Shown: positions 1-6,362, counted from the stretch's first letter. The stretch: 14,965 nucleotides of DNA from Chloroflexota bacterium (GCA_018725425.1 QLUL01000011.1:1-14965), one strand, 5' to 3'. Notes: generated by a model from the letters alone, not told the origin. Program-made: numbers and translations.

Positions 1-75
1 CTAGGCCTCTCTGGAGGGCATCCGGCTTAATTAGTACAAGAGTTCTTTCCATTATCTGTTTCTAGCTGTTCCTTT

Positions 76-360
76 CTATGTACTCAAAGCAGTACATAAC
101 TGGTCGTTCGCTCCCGGATAGACAAGTATCTCGGGTCCTGGGTGGACAGTCTCACCCGTTCGGAAACGTTCCTCCAAGATACACTTCGCCACCTCTCGAG
201 GGGTAAATAATCCGATGTCGGGATCATCATATCTCTGGAGTACATTCCTTGCCCCATTGTAGTCAGCATCCACCACCCTGTTGCAGTTTGAACAGTAAAA
301 CGGATGTTCCAGCACGTATCTGTGAAAATCATCGAACCAGATACGAAATTGCCCTTTCAA
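76..360 (-). pseudogene. TnpB/IS605 OrfB C-terminal remnant
   Basis: The frame contains the end of a TnpB-type (IS200/IS605 OrfB) zinc ribbon: residues about 21-41 read FYCSNCNRVVDADYNGARN, very close to the family signature in which a CxxC pair is followed by D-A-D-x-N-x-A-R-N. TnpB proteins are normally about 350-450 residues with a RuvC-like nuclease core. Here only 94 codons remain, with no RuvC motifs and only one of the two CxxC pairs, so this is a decayed fragment. The start is simply the first ATG in the frame and has no claim to being a real start. A small hairpin directly follows the stop. Identification rests on the zinc-ribbon motif alone. Confidence 0.55.
78..97. repeat. Hairpin at the 3' end of the TnpB remnant
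   Basis: ATGTACT (78-84) and AGTACAT (91-97) form a perfect 7-bp stem with a 6-nt loop, starting at the stop codon of the TnpB remnant. IS200/IS605 elements carry subterminal hairpins at their right ends, so this could be the remains of such an end. That reading is inference from position and shape. Confidence 0.35.
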
Positions 361-383
361 TCCTTACGAAATCCATCATGTAG

Positions 384-748
384 TCATGTATTCCCGAATC
401 TGGCGAGCCCCTCGAAATGGAACATCCGTTCCAAAGAGTCCAATGCACTCTGAAGCACCTCAGCTTGCTCTGCCCCAAATTCCTTTTTAACGTGGTCAAA
501 AATTTCGGAAAGCGAAAATAGGCTTGAGACAAATGCCAATCTTAAATCTGCCCACAAAGCTTTTGTGCCTTCAGGATCGCGGCGAAATTCATTCAACAGC
601 GTGCAAATGCGCCCCTCTTTGGAGAATCGCTCATCTCTCCGAATATATCCATATCAAAGCAAGGATTTGCTATAGCTTGTTCTAATTCCGTAAAAATATT
701 AGCAATGCCAACGCTCTTCGCAACTTCTAGTCTAACCTTTACGATCAC
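384..748 (-). pseudogene. Unrecognised small gene with a frame break
   Basis: Two overlapping minus-strand frames look like one gene. The first runs from a GTG at 746-748 (upstream AGGGGGT could serve as a ribosome site) to a TGA at 593-595 and encodes 51 residues beginning MIVKVRLEVAKSV. The second continues from 596 to 384 in another frame, has only a TTG (594-596) as start, and reads NEFRRDPEGTKALWADLRLA onward. It looks helical and charged, and I do not recognise it. The TTG overlaps the TGA, so translational coupling is possible, but a single-base frameshift in a roughly 121-residue protein is equally plausible. It lies directly after the DUF5615 gene and may once have been part of that unit. 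Confidence 0.35.
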
Positions 749-944
749 CCCGCTTACCCCCTATGCTTGTTTCTTGGTGTACCATCCGACCGTGGGAAGC
801 AGCCAGACGTATAATTTCCTCGTCCGACATCCGAGTATCAATGACTCTCACAGTTTTTGTATCATATCCCTGGTCCTGCAAATATTCTTCAACTTTCCTG
901 CTAACGCCGACGTCAACCAAAAATTTCAATTCAGATGAACTCAT
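732..944 (-). CDS. DUF5615 PIN-like toxin, C-terminally truncated
   Basis: The first 55 residues match the DUF5615 (PIN-like, Mut7-C-like) toxin family: KFLVDVGVSRKVEEYLQDQG, then the typical R-V-I-D-T-R-M-S-D-E-E-I-I-R-L-A and SHGRMV. Family members normally go on with a conserved acidic T-x-D-K-D-F-G segment and reach about 100-115 residues. Here the protein turns into an unrelated basic tail and stops at 70, so an essential acidic patch of the putative active site is missing. The ATG overlaps the TGA of the upstream DUF433 gene by four bases (ATGA), the classic arrangement for translational coupling of an antitoxin-toxin pair. The likely state is an inactivated toxin; a sequencing error is the alternative. 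Confidence 0.65.
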   Translation of the reverse strand: MSSSELKFLVDVGVSRKVEEYLQDQGYDTKTVRVIDTRMSDEEIIRLAASHGRMVHQETSIGGKRGDRKG

Positions 945-1189
945 GCGGACATCTCAACAAGAAATACTTGTTCTTCATCTACCAAATGAGTCACATATGC
1001 AAATACTGCCTGAAAATCTTCTTTCTCAAGCTCCGGAAATTCCTGAAGCAATTCTTGCTGCGATACGCCACCGGCGAGCGCTCGTAAGATTTGCTCCAAA
1101 GTGATCCTCATTCCCCGAATAGTCGGCTTGCCTAGCATGACTTTGGGATTAACTGTGATTCTTGAAAGTAAATCCTCCATATTTGACAT
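941..1189 (-). CDS. DUF433 antitoxin
   Basis: The 82-residue product is a DUF433 protein, the usual antitoxin partner of DUF5615 toxins. The family hallmarks are visible: RITVNPKVMLGKPTIRGMRI near the N-terminus, then a winged-helix-like segment (LEQILRALAGGVSQQELLQE) and F-P-E-L followed by D-F-Q-A-V-F-A-Y. It is expected to bind and neutralise the neighbouring toxin and perhaps repress the operon. The frame is open further upstream to 1216, but the ATG at 1187-1189 has a strong AGGAGGT seven bases before it, so it is chosen. The gene looks intact although its partner is damaged. Confidence 0.85.
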   Translation of the reverse strand: MSNMEDLLSRITVNPKVMLGKPTIRGMRITLEQILRALAGGVSQQELLQEFPELEKEDFQAVFAYVTHLVDEEQVFLVEMSA

Positions 1190-1335
1190 GATTTCACCTC
1201 CTATCTCTTTTGGCATTCCAGAACAAAATTGCAGTTCACCAATTCATCATTTGCCGTTGTGACGTCAATCTTGTTTAAGGGCATAACGTGTCACCGGTGG
1301 GTGGATTTGAGCGCGTCTGCTGGAGCTATCAGGCA

Positions 1336-1557
1336 TTAGACCTTTTCGAGGCGCTCCGCAATCCAGACCTTGATGATAGACTGCCGAGGAACACCAAGAC
1401 GCTTGGCTTCTTTGTCCAGAGAGTGAATCATCCAGACGGGAAAATCCACATTGACTCTCTTGTGCTCTTGCTCGGGCCGTCTGGCCTTTGAAAGATCAAG
1501 ATACTTGGAAATGTCTTGCCCCGCATCAAATCTTTCGTCAAATTCCTCAGCTTTCAT
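1336..1557 (-). CDS. brnA: BrnA antitoxin
   Basis: The 73-residue product matches BrnA antitoxins of the CopG/ribbon-helix-helix class. It has an acidic N-terminal half that in the family wraps the toxin (EEFDERFDAGQDISKYLDL), then a V-N-V-D-F-P-V-W strand and helices ending in PRQSIIKVWIAERLEKV, a typical BrnA C-terminus. Its ATG lies 11 bases inside the 3' end of brnT, so the pair is translationally coupled in the usual toxin-first order. BrnA dimers with BrnT normally repress their own promoter; a matching palindrome lies at the brnT start. Length and motifs are normal. Confidence 0.88.
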   Translation of the reverse strand: MKAEEFDERFDAGQDISKYLDLSKARRPEQEHKRVNVDFPVWMIHSLDKEAKRLGVPRQSIIKVWIAERLEKV

Positions 1558-1807
1558 ATATTTGAACCTCCTCTTCCCTGGATGGTCTCACTGATATGAT
1601 CCTGATTTTCTCACCGCGATAGGTGATAACTCCTGACCAGTGCCTGTTGGAGATTTTACCGATGACCAAGAACCTGGGCTCATCAACCGTCTTCGCCGGA
1701 ATCTCAATCAAATCAGGATCATCCCACAGCGCTTGAGCCCCCGGAAAATCTATACCGTGCTTCTTGTTGTTGCTGCTACTCTTCTCAGGATCGAATTCAA
1801 ATTCCAT
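1547..1807 (-). CDS. brnT: BrnT ribonuclease toxin
   Basis: The 86-residue product matches BrnT, a RelE-fold ribonuclease toxin that cuts RNA when not bound by BrnA. The opening F-E-F-D-P-E-K-S-x3-N-x2-K-H-G-I-D-F (H17) is the family signature. It is followed by W-D-D-P, a central R-F-L-V-I-G strand and the closing I-R-I-I-S-V-R-P-S-R-E-E-E, which holds the conserved arginines. It starts at the ATG at 1805-1807, the first possible start. There is no room for a Shine-Dalgarno sequence because the promoter abuts the start, suggesting a leaderless message. The gene overlaps brnA and looks functional. Confidence 0.88.
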   Translation of the reverse strand: MEFEFDPEKSSSNNKKHGIDFPGAQALWDDPDLIEIPAKTVDEPRFLVIGKISNRHWSGVITYRGEKIRIISVRPSREEEVQIYES

Positions 1808-1842
1808 GGTATATATTATACCAATACCATACCAAACGTCAA
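1808..1842 (-). promoter_or_regulatory. brnTA promoter with palindromic operator
   Basis: On the minus strand, TTGACG (1842-1837) is followed after 16 bases by TATAAT (1820-1815), which has an upstream TG (extended -10). Transcription would begin within a base or two of the brnT ATG, giving a leaderless mRNA. Bases 1808-1822 form a perfect palindrome, GGTATA-TAT-TATACC, that covers the -10 box and touches the start codon. Further GGTAT steps (GGTATGGTATTGG) lie just upstream. This fits an operator for BrnA autorepression. The operator role is inference. Confidence 0.6.
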
Positions 1843-1855
1843 CACAAGGTCATCA

Positions 1856-1870
1856 GGGGGATTCTCCCCC
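1856..1870. other. Small GC hairpin downstream of the NTPase gene
   Basis: GGGGGA-TTC-TCCCCC is a perfect 6-bp stem lying 43 bases after the NTPase stop. On the minus strand no run of T follows it, so it is a weak terminator candidate at best. Confidence 0.25.
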
Positions 1871-1912
1871 GTTTGGTTTGTCAATAGTCTCTACTGTCTG
1901 GGGCTTGTCCTT

Positions 1913-2440
1913 TTATTTCTCTTGGTGGAATCTTATCCATTGGAGTAACTGTCTCAAAATCTCCTGGCGATTGCTTCGATCCACCAGAATCAGCTCCACT
2001 GCCGGGTGATGCTTGATCTTGTCGGCCCAAGGATGCGGTTTGAGCATGATGGTGCCCAGAACCAGCTTCCCGCTCTCGATCGCCTCTAATGCTGTGATTC
2101 GAAAGGCGGACGAGAAGAGCTCCATCTTCCCGATTTCATCGATGACCACAATATCATGGCTCCTTATTGCTCTCTCGATGGCGGGAACCGCCACCCGCTC
2201 TAATTCGCTGAGGTCGACTCCGTACTTGCTCACCCGATAGGGGCCGTGGATGTGGATATGGGCCAGGGTGGTGGTCTCTCCGTCTAAGGTAACAATTTGA
2301 AATCCCTGCCTCATGCCCTGCGTCCGTATTTCCTCGGTGTAGAAGCCGCCAGCGCTCCTTTCGCTCCGCGAGAGCACCTCCTTAATGATCGTCGTCTTAC
2401 CCGTGCCTGGCATGCCGGTGAGGAGATAGATGCGCTTCAT
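1913..2440 (-). CDS. THEP1-type nucleoside-triphosphatase
   Basis: A 175-residue P-loop protein of the THEP1/DUF265 family, found in archaea and some thermophilic or anaerobic bacteria; members hydrolyse NTPs in vitro and their cellular job is unclear. The Walker A motif GMPGTGKTT lies at residues 9-17. The family's GGFYTEEIR segment follows at about 31-39. The Walker B segment VVIDEIGKMELFS lies near 97-109. The C-terminal third holds the usual K-L-V-L-G-T-I and a disulfide-free helical end. Length is normal for the family. It starts at ATG 2438-2440 with no strong ribosome site. It is separated from hypE by a MITE-like element and a repeat, so operon membership is doubtful. Confidence 0.85.
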   Translation of the reverse strand: MKRIYLLTGMPGTGKTTIIKEVLSRSERSAGGFYTEEIRTQGMRQGFQIVTLDGETTTLAHIHIHGPYRVSKYGVDLSELERVAVPAIERAIRSHDIVVIDEIGKMELFSSAFRITALEAIESGKLVLGTIMLKPHPWADKIKHHPAVELILVDRSNRQEILRQLLQWIRFHQEK

Positions 2441-2463
2441 AACTACTTAGCGTGTGGTAGTTA

Positions 2464-2607
2464 GGGGCTGTTCAAAAATAACCTTGACATTACTGTCTTT
2501 TGTCTGCCATCATTGTGGCATGACAACGATCGAGCAGATGCATATTCGATTTCAGGCCATATGGCTTCATCACTATCAAAAAGCATGGATAATTATTGAA
2601 CAACTCC
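2464..2607. mobile_element. MITE-like element or short IS remnant
   Basis: The stretch is bounded by imperfect terminal inverted repeats: GGGGCTGTTCAA (2464-2475) against the complement of TTGAACAACTCC (2596-2607), 10 of 12 bases matching. A TTA triplet flanks each side (2461-2463 and 2608-2610), compatible with a short target duplication, and the longer string CTTAGCGTGT occurs on both sides (2446-2455, 2607-2616). Inside, a short plus-strand frame from ATG 2520-2522 reads MTTIEQMHIRFQAIWL, possibly the start of a lost transposase. I cannot assign a family. Confidence 0.4.
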
Positions 2608-2608
2608 T

Positions 2609-2661
2609 TAGCGTGTAGGGGGCAGGGAGGCTACACACTACGCGCTACACCCTACACGCTA
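2609..2661. repeat. CTACACG-family heptamer repeat, inverted arms
   Basis: TAGCGTGTAGGG (2609-2620) and CCCTACACGCTA (2650-2661) are perfect 12-bp inverted copies. The stretch between them is built of related 7-base units such as CTACACA, CTACGCG and CTACACC. It lies directly after the hypE stop and can fold as a hairpin. The same family recurs at 4837-4903. Confidence 0.75.
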
Positions 2662-2666
2662 CCTAA

Positions 2667-3671
2667 TTAACAAATCCGCGGCAGGATATCGCCCACCAGC
2701 ATATCAACTATCCGTGAGGCCCCGATGCTGGTTTTCATCACTACCCGGCCGGCACGCCCGGCCGTCACCTCGCCGATGATGGCCGCCTCTCTACCGAGGT
2801 TGTTCCTCCGTATTGCCCCCAAGACTCGCTCCGCATCCTCGGCGGCAACCATGGCCACCAGCTTTCCTTCATTAGCCACATAGAGGGGGTCAAATCCCAG
2901 CATATCACAGGCAGCCCGAACTTCATGGCGAACCGGTATTCTGTCCTCTTCGATCCTGATGCCGACCCGGGATTGGGCGGCGATCTCATTCAAGGTGGTC
3001 GCTAATCCCCCGCGGGTGGGATCACGAAGGCAGTGTATATTCGAGCTCACTTCGAGCATCTGAGCCACCATCTTATCCAGGGAAGCACAGTCGCTCTGGA
3101 GGGTGGTGGAAAATCTGAGCCCCTCTCTTTGGCTGAGCACCGCGATGCCATGGTCGCCTATCGTCCCGCTCAGGATGACTTTATCCCCCACCCGGGCGTT
3201 GCTGCCTGAGATATCAATCTGCGGGGGCACTGTTCCGATGCCCGAGGTGTTGACGAACAACCTATCGGCACTGCCGTGAGGCACCACCTTGGTATCGCCG
3301 GCGACTATCATCGCTCCGGCATCCGCGGCGGCCGTTTGGGCGGAGTCTACAATGGCCTGGAGTTCATCCTCGGGGAGGCCCTCCTCAATTATGAAAGAGA
3401 GGGTCAGATATAAAGGGACGGCTCCCATCATGGCCAGGTCGTTGACCGTGCCACAGACTGCGAGCTTGCCGATATCGCCGCCGGGGAAGAAGATCGGGGT
3501 TACCACATAGCTATCGGTGGTGAACGCTAGACGCCCCTGAGTATCGAAGATCGCGGCATCGTCGAGTTTAGCGAGGTGTGGATTGGTGAAGGCGGGAAGG
3601 AATATCCTCGCCACAAGGTCATGGCTCATCTTCCCTCCGCTTCCGTGCGAGAGCAGTATCTTCTTACTCAT
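2667..3671 (-). CDS. hypE: HypE, hydrogenase maturation (carbamoyl dehydratase)
   Basis: HypE receives a carbamoyl group from HypF on its C-terminal cysteine, dehydrates it with ATP to a thiocyanate, and passes the cyanide to the HypC-HypD iron. The 334-residue length is normal. Visible features are LSHGSGGKMS at the N-terminus, KLDDAAIF and FTTDSYVVTPIFFPGGDIGK (the AIRS-like ATP-binding half), G-T-V-N-D-L-A-M-M-G-A near 95, AGDTKVV near 125, RDPTRGGLA near 218, and the diagnostic C-terminal PRIC with the acceptor cysteine last. It starts at ATG 3669-3671; upstream lies a heptamer array and no clear ribosome site. It is separated from hypD by a nuclease gene, an unusual break in the hyp order. 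Confidence 0.96.
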   Translation of the reverse strand: MSKKILLSHGSGGKMSHDLVARIFLPAFTNPHLAKLDDAAIFDTQGRLAFTTDSYVVTPIFFPGGDIGKLAVCGTVNDLAMMGAVPLYLTLSFIIEEGLPEDELQAIVDSAQTAAADAGAMIVAGDTKVVPHGSADRLFVNTSGIGTVPPQIDISGSNARVGDKVILSGTIGDHGIAVLSQREGLRFSTTLQSDCASLDKMVAQMLEVSSNIHCLRDPTRGGLATTLNEIAAQSRVGIRIEEDRIPVRHEVRAACDMLGFDPLYVANEGKLVAMVAAEDAERVLGAIRRNNLGREAAIIGEVTAGRAGRVVMKTSIGASRIVDMLVGDILPRIC

Positions 3672-3684
3672 GTTATCAGGTTTT

Positions 3685-3712
3685 GAGGTTCAAGGTTCAC
3701 GGTTCAGGGTTA
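3685..3712. repeat. GGTTCAC-family heptamer array
   Basis: Four consecutive 7-base units, GAGGTTC, AAGGTTC, ACGGTTC and AGGGTTA, lie just upstream of hypE. They belong to the same family as the arrays in hypF and in the FlxB-like gene. Confidence 0.7.
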
Positions 3713-3758
3713 TCTGCTTTGAGCTCTTCATCCTTCATCGCTCTCTAACGATGGAGTT

Positions 3759-3785
3759 CAGCCGCCGCTGTTAAGCGGTCGGCTG
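3759..3785. repeat. Hairpin at the 3' end of the nuclease gene
   Basis: CAGCCGCCGC (3759-3768) pairs with GCGGTCGGCTG (3775-3785) with one bulged base. The nuclease stop codon lies in the 6-nt loop. One arm encodes the last residues of the protein (LQPTA). It looks like a dispersed palindromic element or a factor-dependent terminator that has become the end of the gene. Confidence 0.5.
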
Positions 3786-4811
3786 CAACCACTTGTTCGA
3801 ACTTTGCTCTTTTTGTAATTCCTCAAGTACTTCCTTTACAAGATCCTTATATTCCTCCCGTAAAGAGAAGTTATCCTTTTCCCATGTGTAAGTTGGATAT
3901 TCATAGGCCACAACTTGCCTAAGGAAGTTGTTTTTCTCCATGCCTAGTTGACCCGAAATAGTCGCTAAATGGTATCCTGCCTTAGATGCGTCTAGAGATG
4001 GATCATGCTTGATAAGTTTCTTTTTCAATTGTTCTCTTGTAAGAATCTTCTGTTCAAGCAACCCTGGAAGAAGAACATCTCGTATACGTTGGTTGGTGAC
4101 TTTATCCTTAGACAAGTATTCCTTCAGTAGTTTTGCAAGGATATCATGTTCGTGACTGCCAGGCTCATCTGACATGGAGATTTGGAATTTCCGCTTCTTT
4201 TTGACTCGCTCCCGCTCAAGTTCTTCCGATATGATAGTAGTTTTTGCAAGAAGTTCATCACCACTTCTTGTTCTGACGTAATTCAATACCACGGCATTGA
4301 TGTTGACGTTAAAATTGACTGACAACCATTCAATCATCCGTTCTAAAGAGGACTCAACCGAGAATCCGACGAGCATAATACGCTGCGTATTATTGATGTT
4401 GAGATTCTCCACATTAATTTCTTCCGGTTCCGGAAACGACTCGGTTATGAATTCTATAAGATTTTTTCCAGTATATTCCGAACAGACTTCCCCGATTTTT
4501 TCGATAGCCCATTCCGAAATATCTGATGCGTAGTCAATAGCCTGCGTCAGAGCCTCACGTGGCAATTTATCCCTTTTTATTTCAACAATCACTAAGTTGC
4601 CAGTTTTATCAATGCCTAAAAGGTCAATTGGTCCTGATTTAGACATAACTTGCCGTCCAATGATAGCGATATCTGAACCTATTATTTCAGGGTTCGAAGC
4701 GATCCAAGGCTCAAGGTCATATGGTTCTGTTCTCCCCTCATCCTTCAGATTGGTGCTAATAGCCTCAATCCTTCCATCAACGATCTGCCACGTTTTGATC
4801 TCTGTTCCCAT
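3771..4811 (-). CDS. NucS/DUF91-like PD-(D/E)XK nuclease
   Basis: A 346-residue protein with an N-terminal nuclease domain of the NucS (DUF91) type. E34 in L-E-P-W-I, D63 in SGPIDLLGID and E77-x-K79 in LVIVEIKR form the expected PD-(D/E)XK metal-binding set, with Q90 in the following helix. The remainder (about 190-346) has a charged helical region and unrecognised domains, much longer than plain NucS. The activity is presumably DNA cleavage in repair or defence; the substrate is unknown. It starts at ATG 4809-4811 with AGGAG six bases upstream. It is visibly richer in A+T than its hyp neighbours, is flanked by repeats on both sides and splits the hyp set, all signs of acquisition by transfer. 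The tail KWLQPTA is encoded by a hairpin. Confidence 0.75.
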   Translation of the reverse strand: MGTEIKTWQIVDGRIEAISTNLKDEGRTEPYDLEPWIASNPEIIGSDIAIIGRQVMSKSGPIDLLGIDKTGNLVIVEIKRDKLPREALTQAIDYASDISEWAIEKIGEVCSEYTGKNLIEFITESFPEPEEINVENLNINNTQRIMLVGFSVESSLERMIEWLSVNFNVNINAVVLNYVRTRSGDELLAKTTIISEELERERVKKKRKFQISMSDEPGSHEHDILAKLLKEYLSKDKVTNQRIRDVLLPGLLEQKILTREQLKKKLIKHDPSLDASKAGYHLATISGQLGMEKNNFLRQVVAYEYPTYTWEKDNFSLREEYKDLVKEVLEELQKEQSSNKWLQPTA

Positions 4812-4836
4812 TGTTTACTCCTTTTTAGTTCGAACT

Positions 4837-4903
4837 TAGGGTGTAGGGGGTAGTAGGTAGGGCTAGCCTCCCTACTCCCTACACGCTATGCGCTACACGC
4901 TAA
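4837..4903. repeat. CTACACG-family heptamer repeat with hairpin potential
   Basis: GGGTGTAGGGGGTAGTAGG on the left is opposed by CCTCCCTACTCCCTACA on the right. This is followed by strict 7-base units CTACACG (4879-4885), CTATGCG, CTACACG and CTAATTG. The hypD stop codon (4893-4895) lies inside the array. It is the same family as 2609-2661. Confidence 0.7.
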
Positions 4904-6017
4904 TTGGGAACCCCGGAACTTTGAACGCTGAACCTTGAACTCCGTAAAGATAGTAGGCGGCGCAACTACCCTCCGAGGAGACCATGCAGGGACCGACGGG
5001 CTGCTCCGGATTACACTTTTCGGCAAAAAGAGGACAGTCTCGGGGAGTCTTTACCCCGCGCAGGATCTCGCCGCAGATGCATCCTTGGTGTTCCTTAGTG
5101 GGGCCGGGGTCGAAATCGAAGGAGAGTTCCGCATCGAAGCGCCGATACCTCTCACGGAGTCTCAAACCGCTTTGAGGAACTGTCCCCACCCCCCTCCAGG
5201 AGGTGGGGCAGGGTTCAAAAACCTGATCCAGCAGCTTCAGAGCCGTCTGGTTGCCCTCCGGGCGTACCCCTCGGCGATAGGCGATCTCCACCCTGGCCTC
5301 TCCGCTTTCAATTTGGCTCACCAGCATATCAATGCACTGTAAGATGTCCAGCGGCTCGAAGCCGGAGACCACACAGGGGATGCCATAGTCCCGCGGGATG
5401 AATTCCCAAGAACGAGATCCGATGATGGCACTCACATGGCCAGGACAGACAATCCCCTGGAGCTTGATCTCACCCAAGTCCAGGAGCACCCTGGTGATGG
5501 GGGGGCAGAGCTTGTGCTGGGAGAGCATATAATAGTTCTTTATTCCCTCCTGCTCGGCCTGGAGAATGGAGGCGGCCAAGGTGGGAGCAGTGGTTTCAAA
5601 TCCGATGCCCAGGAAAACCACCGACTTTTGCGGGTTCCGCCTTGCTATATCGAGTCCATCCATAGTGGAATAGACTATCCGCACATCGGCGACCTCAGCC
5701 TTAGCCTCTTGCAGACTGGAGTTGCTGCCGGGAACCTTCAGCATGTCGCCAAAGGTCGCCAGGATCACCCCGGGAACTTTGGCTAGCGCCATGGCTTTAT
5801 CGAGATCGACGTTAGCGGTGACGCACACCGGGCATCCCGGTCCGGAGAGCATCTCGATGGTAGGAGGCAAGAGCTGACGAATGCCGTGCTTCAGGATAGC
5901 CACGGTATGTCCGCCGCAGAATTCCATCAGTCGTGCCGGGGTCTTCGAGTGCCTGTGGATCCGGGAGACCAACCCTCCTGCCAGTTCAGAGCGACGAAAC
6001 TCGCTGGTGAACTTCAA
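4893..6017 (-). CDS. hypD: HypD, Fe(CN)2CO scaffold protein
   Basis: HypD is the [4Fe-4S] scaffold that, with HypC, holds iron while CN and CO ligands are added. The 374-residue product shows all family motifs: MEFCGGHT (C34), SGPGCPVCVT (C62, C65), GFETTAP near 150, the CPGHVSAIIG segment near 205, and the C-terminal iron-sulfur cysteines in CICGEILRG, CPLF, CNPE and the GPCMVSSEGSCAAYY motif. Normal HypD ends about here, at YLYG. The last 15 residues (VQGSAFKVPGFPISV) come from a heptamer array and are an added tail. The gene overlaps hypC by four bases, so the two are co-translated. It starts at ATG 6015-6017. Confidence 0.96.
   Translation of the reverse strand: MKFTSEFRRSELAGGLVSRIHRHSKTPARLMEFCGGHTVAILKHGIRQLLPPTIEMLSGPGCPVCVTANVDLDKAMALAKVPGVILATFGDMLKVPGSNSSLQEAKAEVADVRIVYSTMDGLDIARRNPQKSVVFLGIGFETTAPTLAASILQAEQEGIKNYYMLSQHKLCPPITRVLLDLGEIKLQGIVCPGHVSAIIGSRSWEFIPRDYGIPCVVSGFEPLDILQCIDMLVSQIESGEARVEIAYRRGVRPEGNQTALKLLDQVFEPCPTSWRGVGTVPQSGLRLRERYRRFDAELSFDFDPGPTKEHQGCICGEILRGVKTPRDCPLFAEKCNPEQPVGPCMVSSEGSCAAYYLYGVQGSAFKVPGFPISV
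4906..4940. repeat. GAAC-type heptamer array forming the hypD tail
   Basis: Five 7-base units, GGGAACC, CCGGAAC, TTTGAAC, GCTGAAC and CTTGAAC, follow directly on the CTACACG array. Read on the minus strand they encode the extra C-terminal residues of HypD. Confidence 0.7.
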
Positions 6018-6244
6018 GCCGCTTCCTCCATGGCCCGTCCTATCTCCTCAAAAAGCCGCAAGGTCTCTTCGGCCTCCTCCTGGTCTAAGACACTTAGTGC
6101 GTAGCCCGTGTGAATCAGCACATAATCCCCCACCTTTGCCTCCGGGGTGAGCCAGAGACTGATGCGGCGGCTGATGCCTCCCATATCGGCCTCCGCCTCT
6201 TTGCCTTCAATTGTTCTGATTAACGCTGGTATGGCGAGACACAT
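6014..6244 (-). CDS. hypC: HypC, hydrogenase maturation chaperone
   Basis: A 76-residue HypC/HupF protein that binds iron with HypD and delivers the Fe(CN)2CO unit to the hydrogenase large subunit. It starts with the invariant MCLAIP, where C2 is the iron and HypD ligand. G-D-Y-V-L-I-H-T-G-Y-A at 39-49 contains the conserved histidine H45, and the C-terminal helix D-Q-E-E-A-E-E-T-L matches the family. The ATG at 6242-6244 has GGAAGG in front. A TATAAT-like box on the minus strand (6278-6273) may be a promoter, but no good -35 is visible. It overlaps hypD by four bases. Confidence 0.95.
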   Translation of the reverse strand: MCLAIPALIRTIEGKEAEADMGGISRRISLWLTPEAKVGDYVLIHTGYALSVLDQEEAEETLRLFEEIGRAMEEAA

Positions 6245-6293
6245 TTTGGCCTTCCTTTACAGTTACGGTCCAATTATAGCAGATTATCTTAAT

Positions 6294-6362
6294 GGAGTTT
6301 GGAGTTTAGAGTCTAGCGTTTAGAGTCCCCCCTCCTCAAAACTCCTAACTCGCTACTCAAAA
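6294..6362. repeat. GGAGTTT / CTCAAAA heptamer arrays, opposed
   Basis: Five units (GGAGTTT, GGAGTTT, AGAGTCT, AGCGTTT, AGAGTCC; 6294-6328) are followed by four units of the complementary sense (CTCAAAA, CTCCTAA, CTCGCTA, CTCAAAA; 6335-6362). The two halves can pair as a hairpin between hypF and hypC. The hypF stop codon touches the right edge. Confidence 0.75.

Noticed and set aside
1640..1948. A 102-codon plus-strand frame across brnT
   Set aside because: It is antisense to brnT and its promoter, and brnT has clear family motifs.
3751..3790. Integron attC-like site after the nuclease gene
   Set aside because: A GCTTAAC string and a GTTAGAG string lie near each other, but the spacing is far too short for attC and no integrase or cassette series is visible; a simple hairpin explains the sequence.
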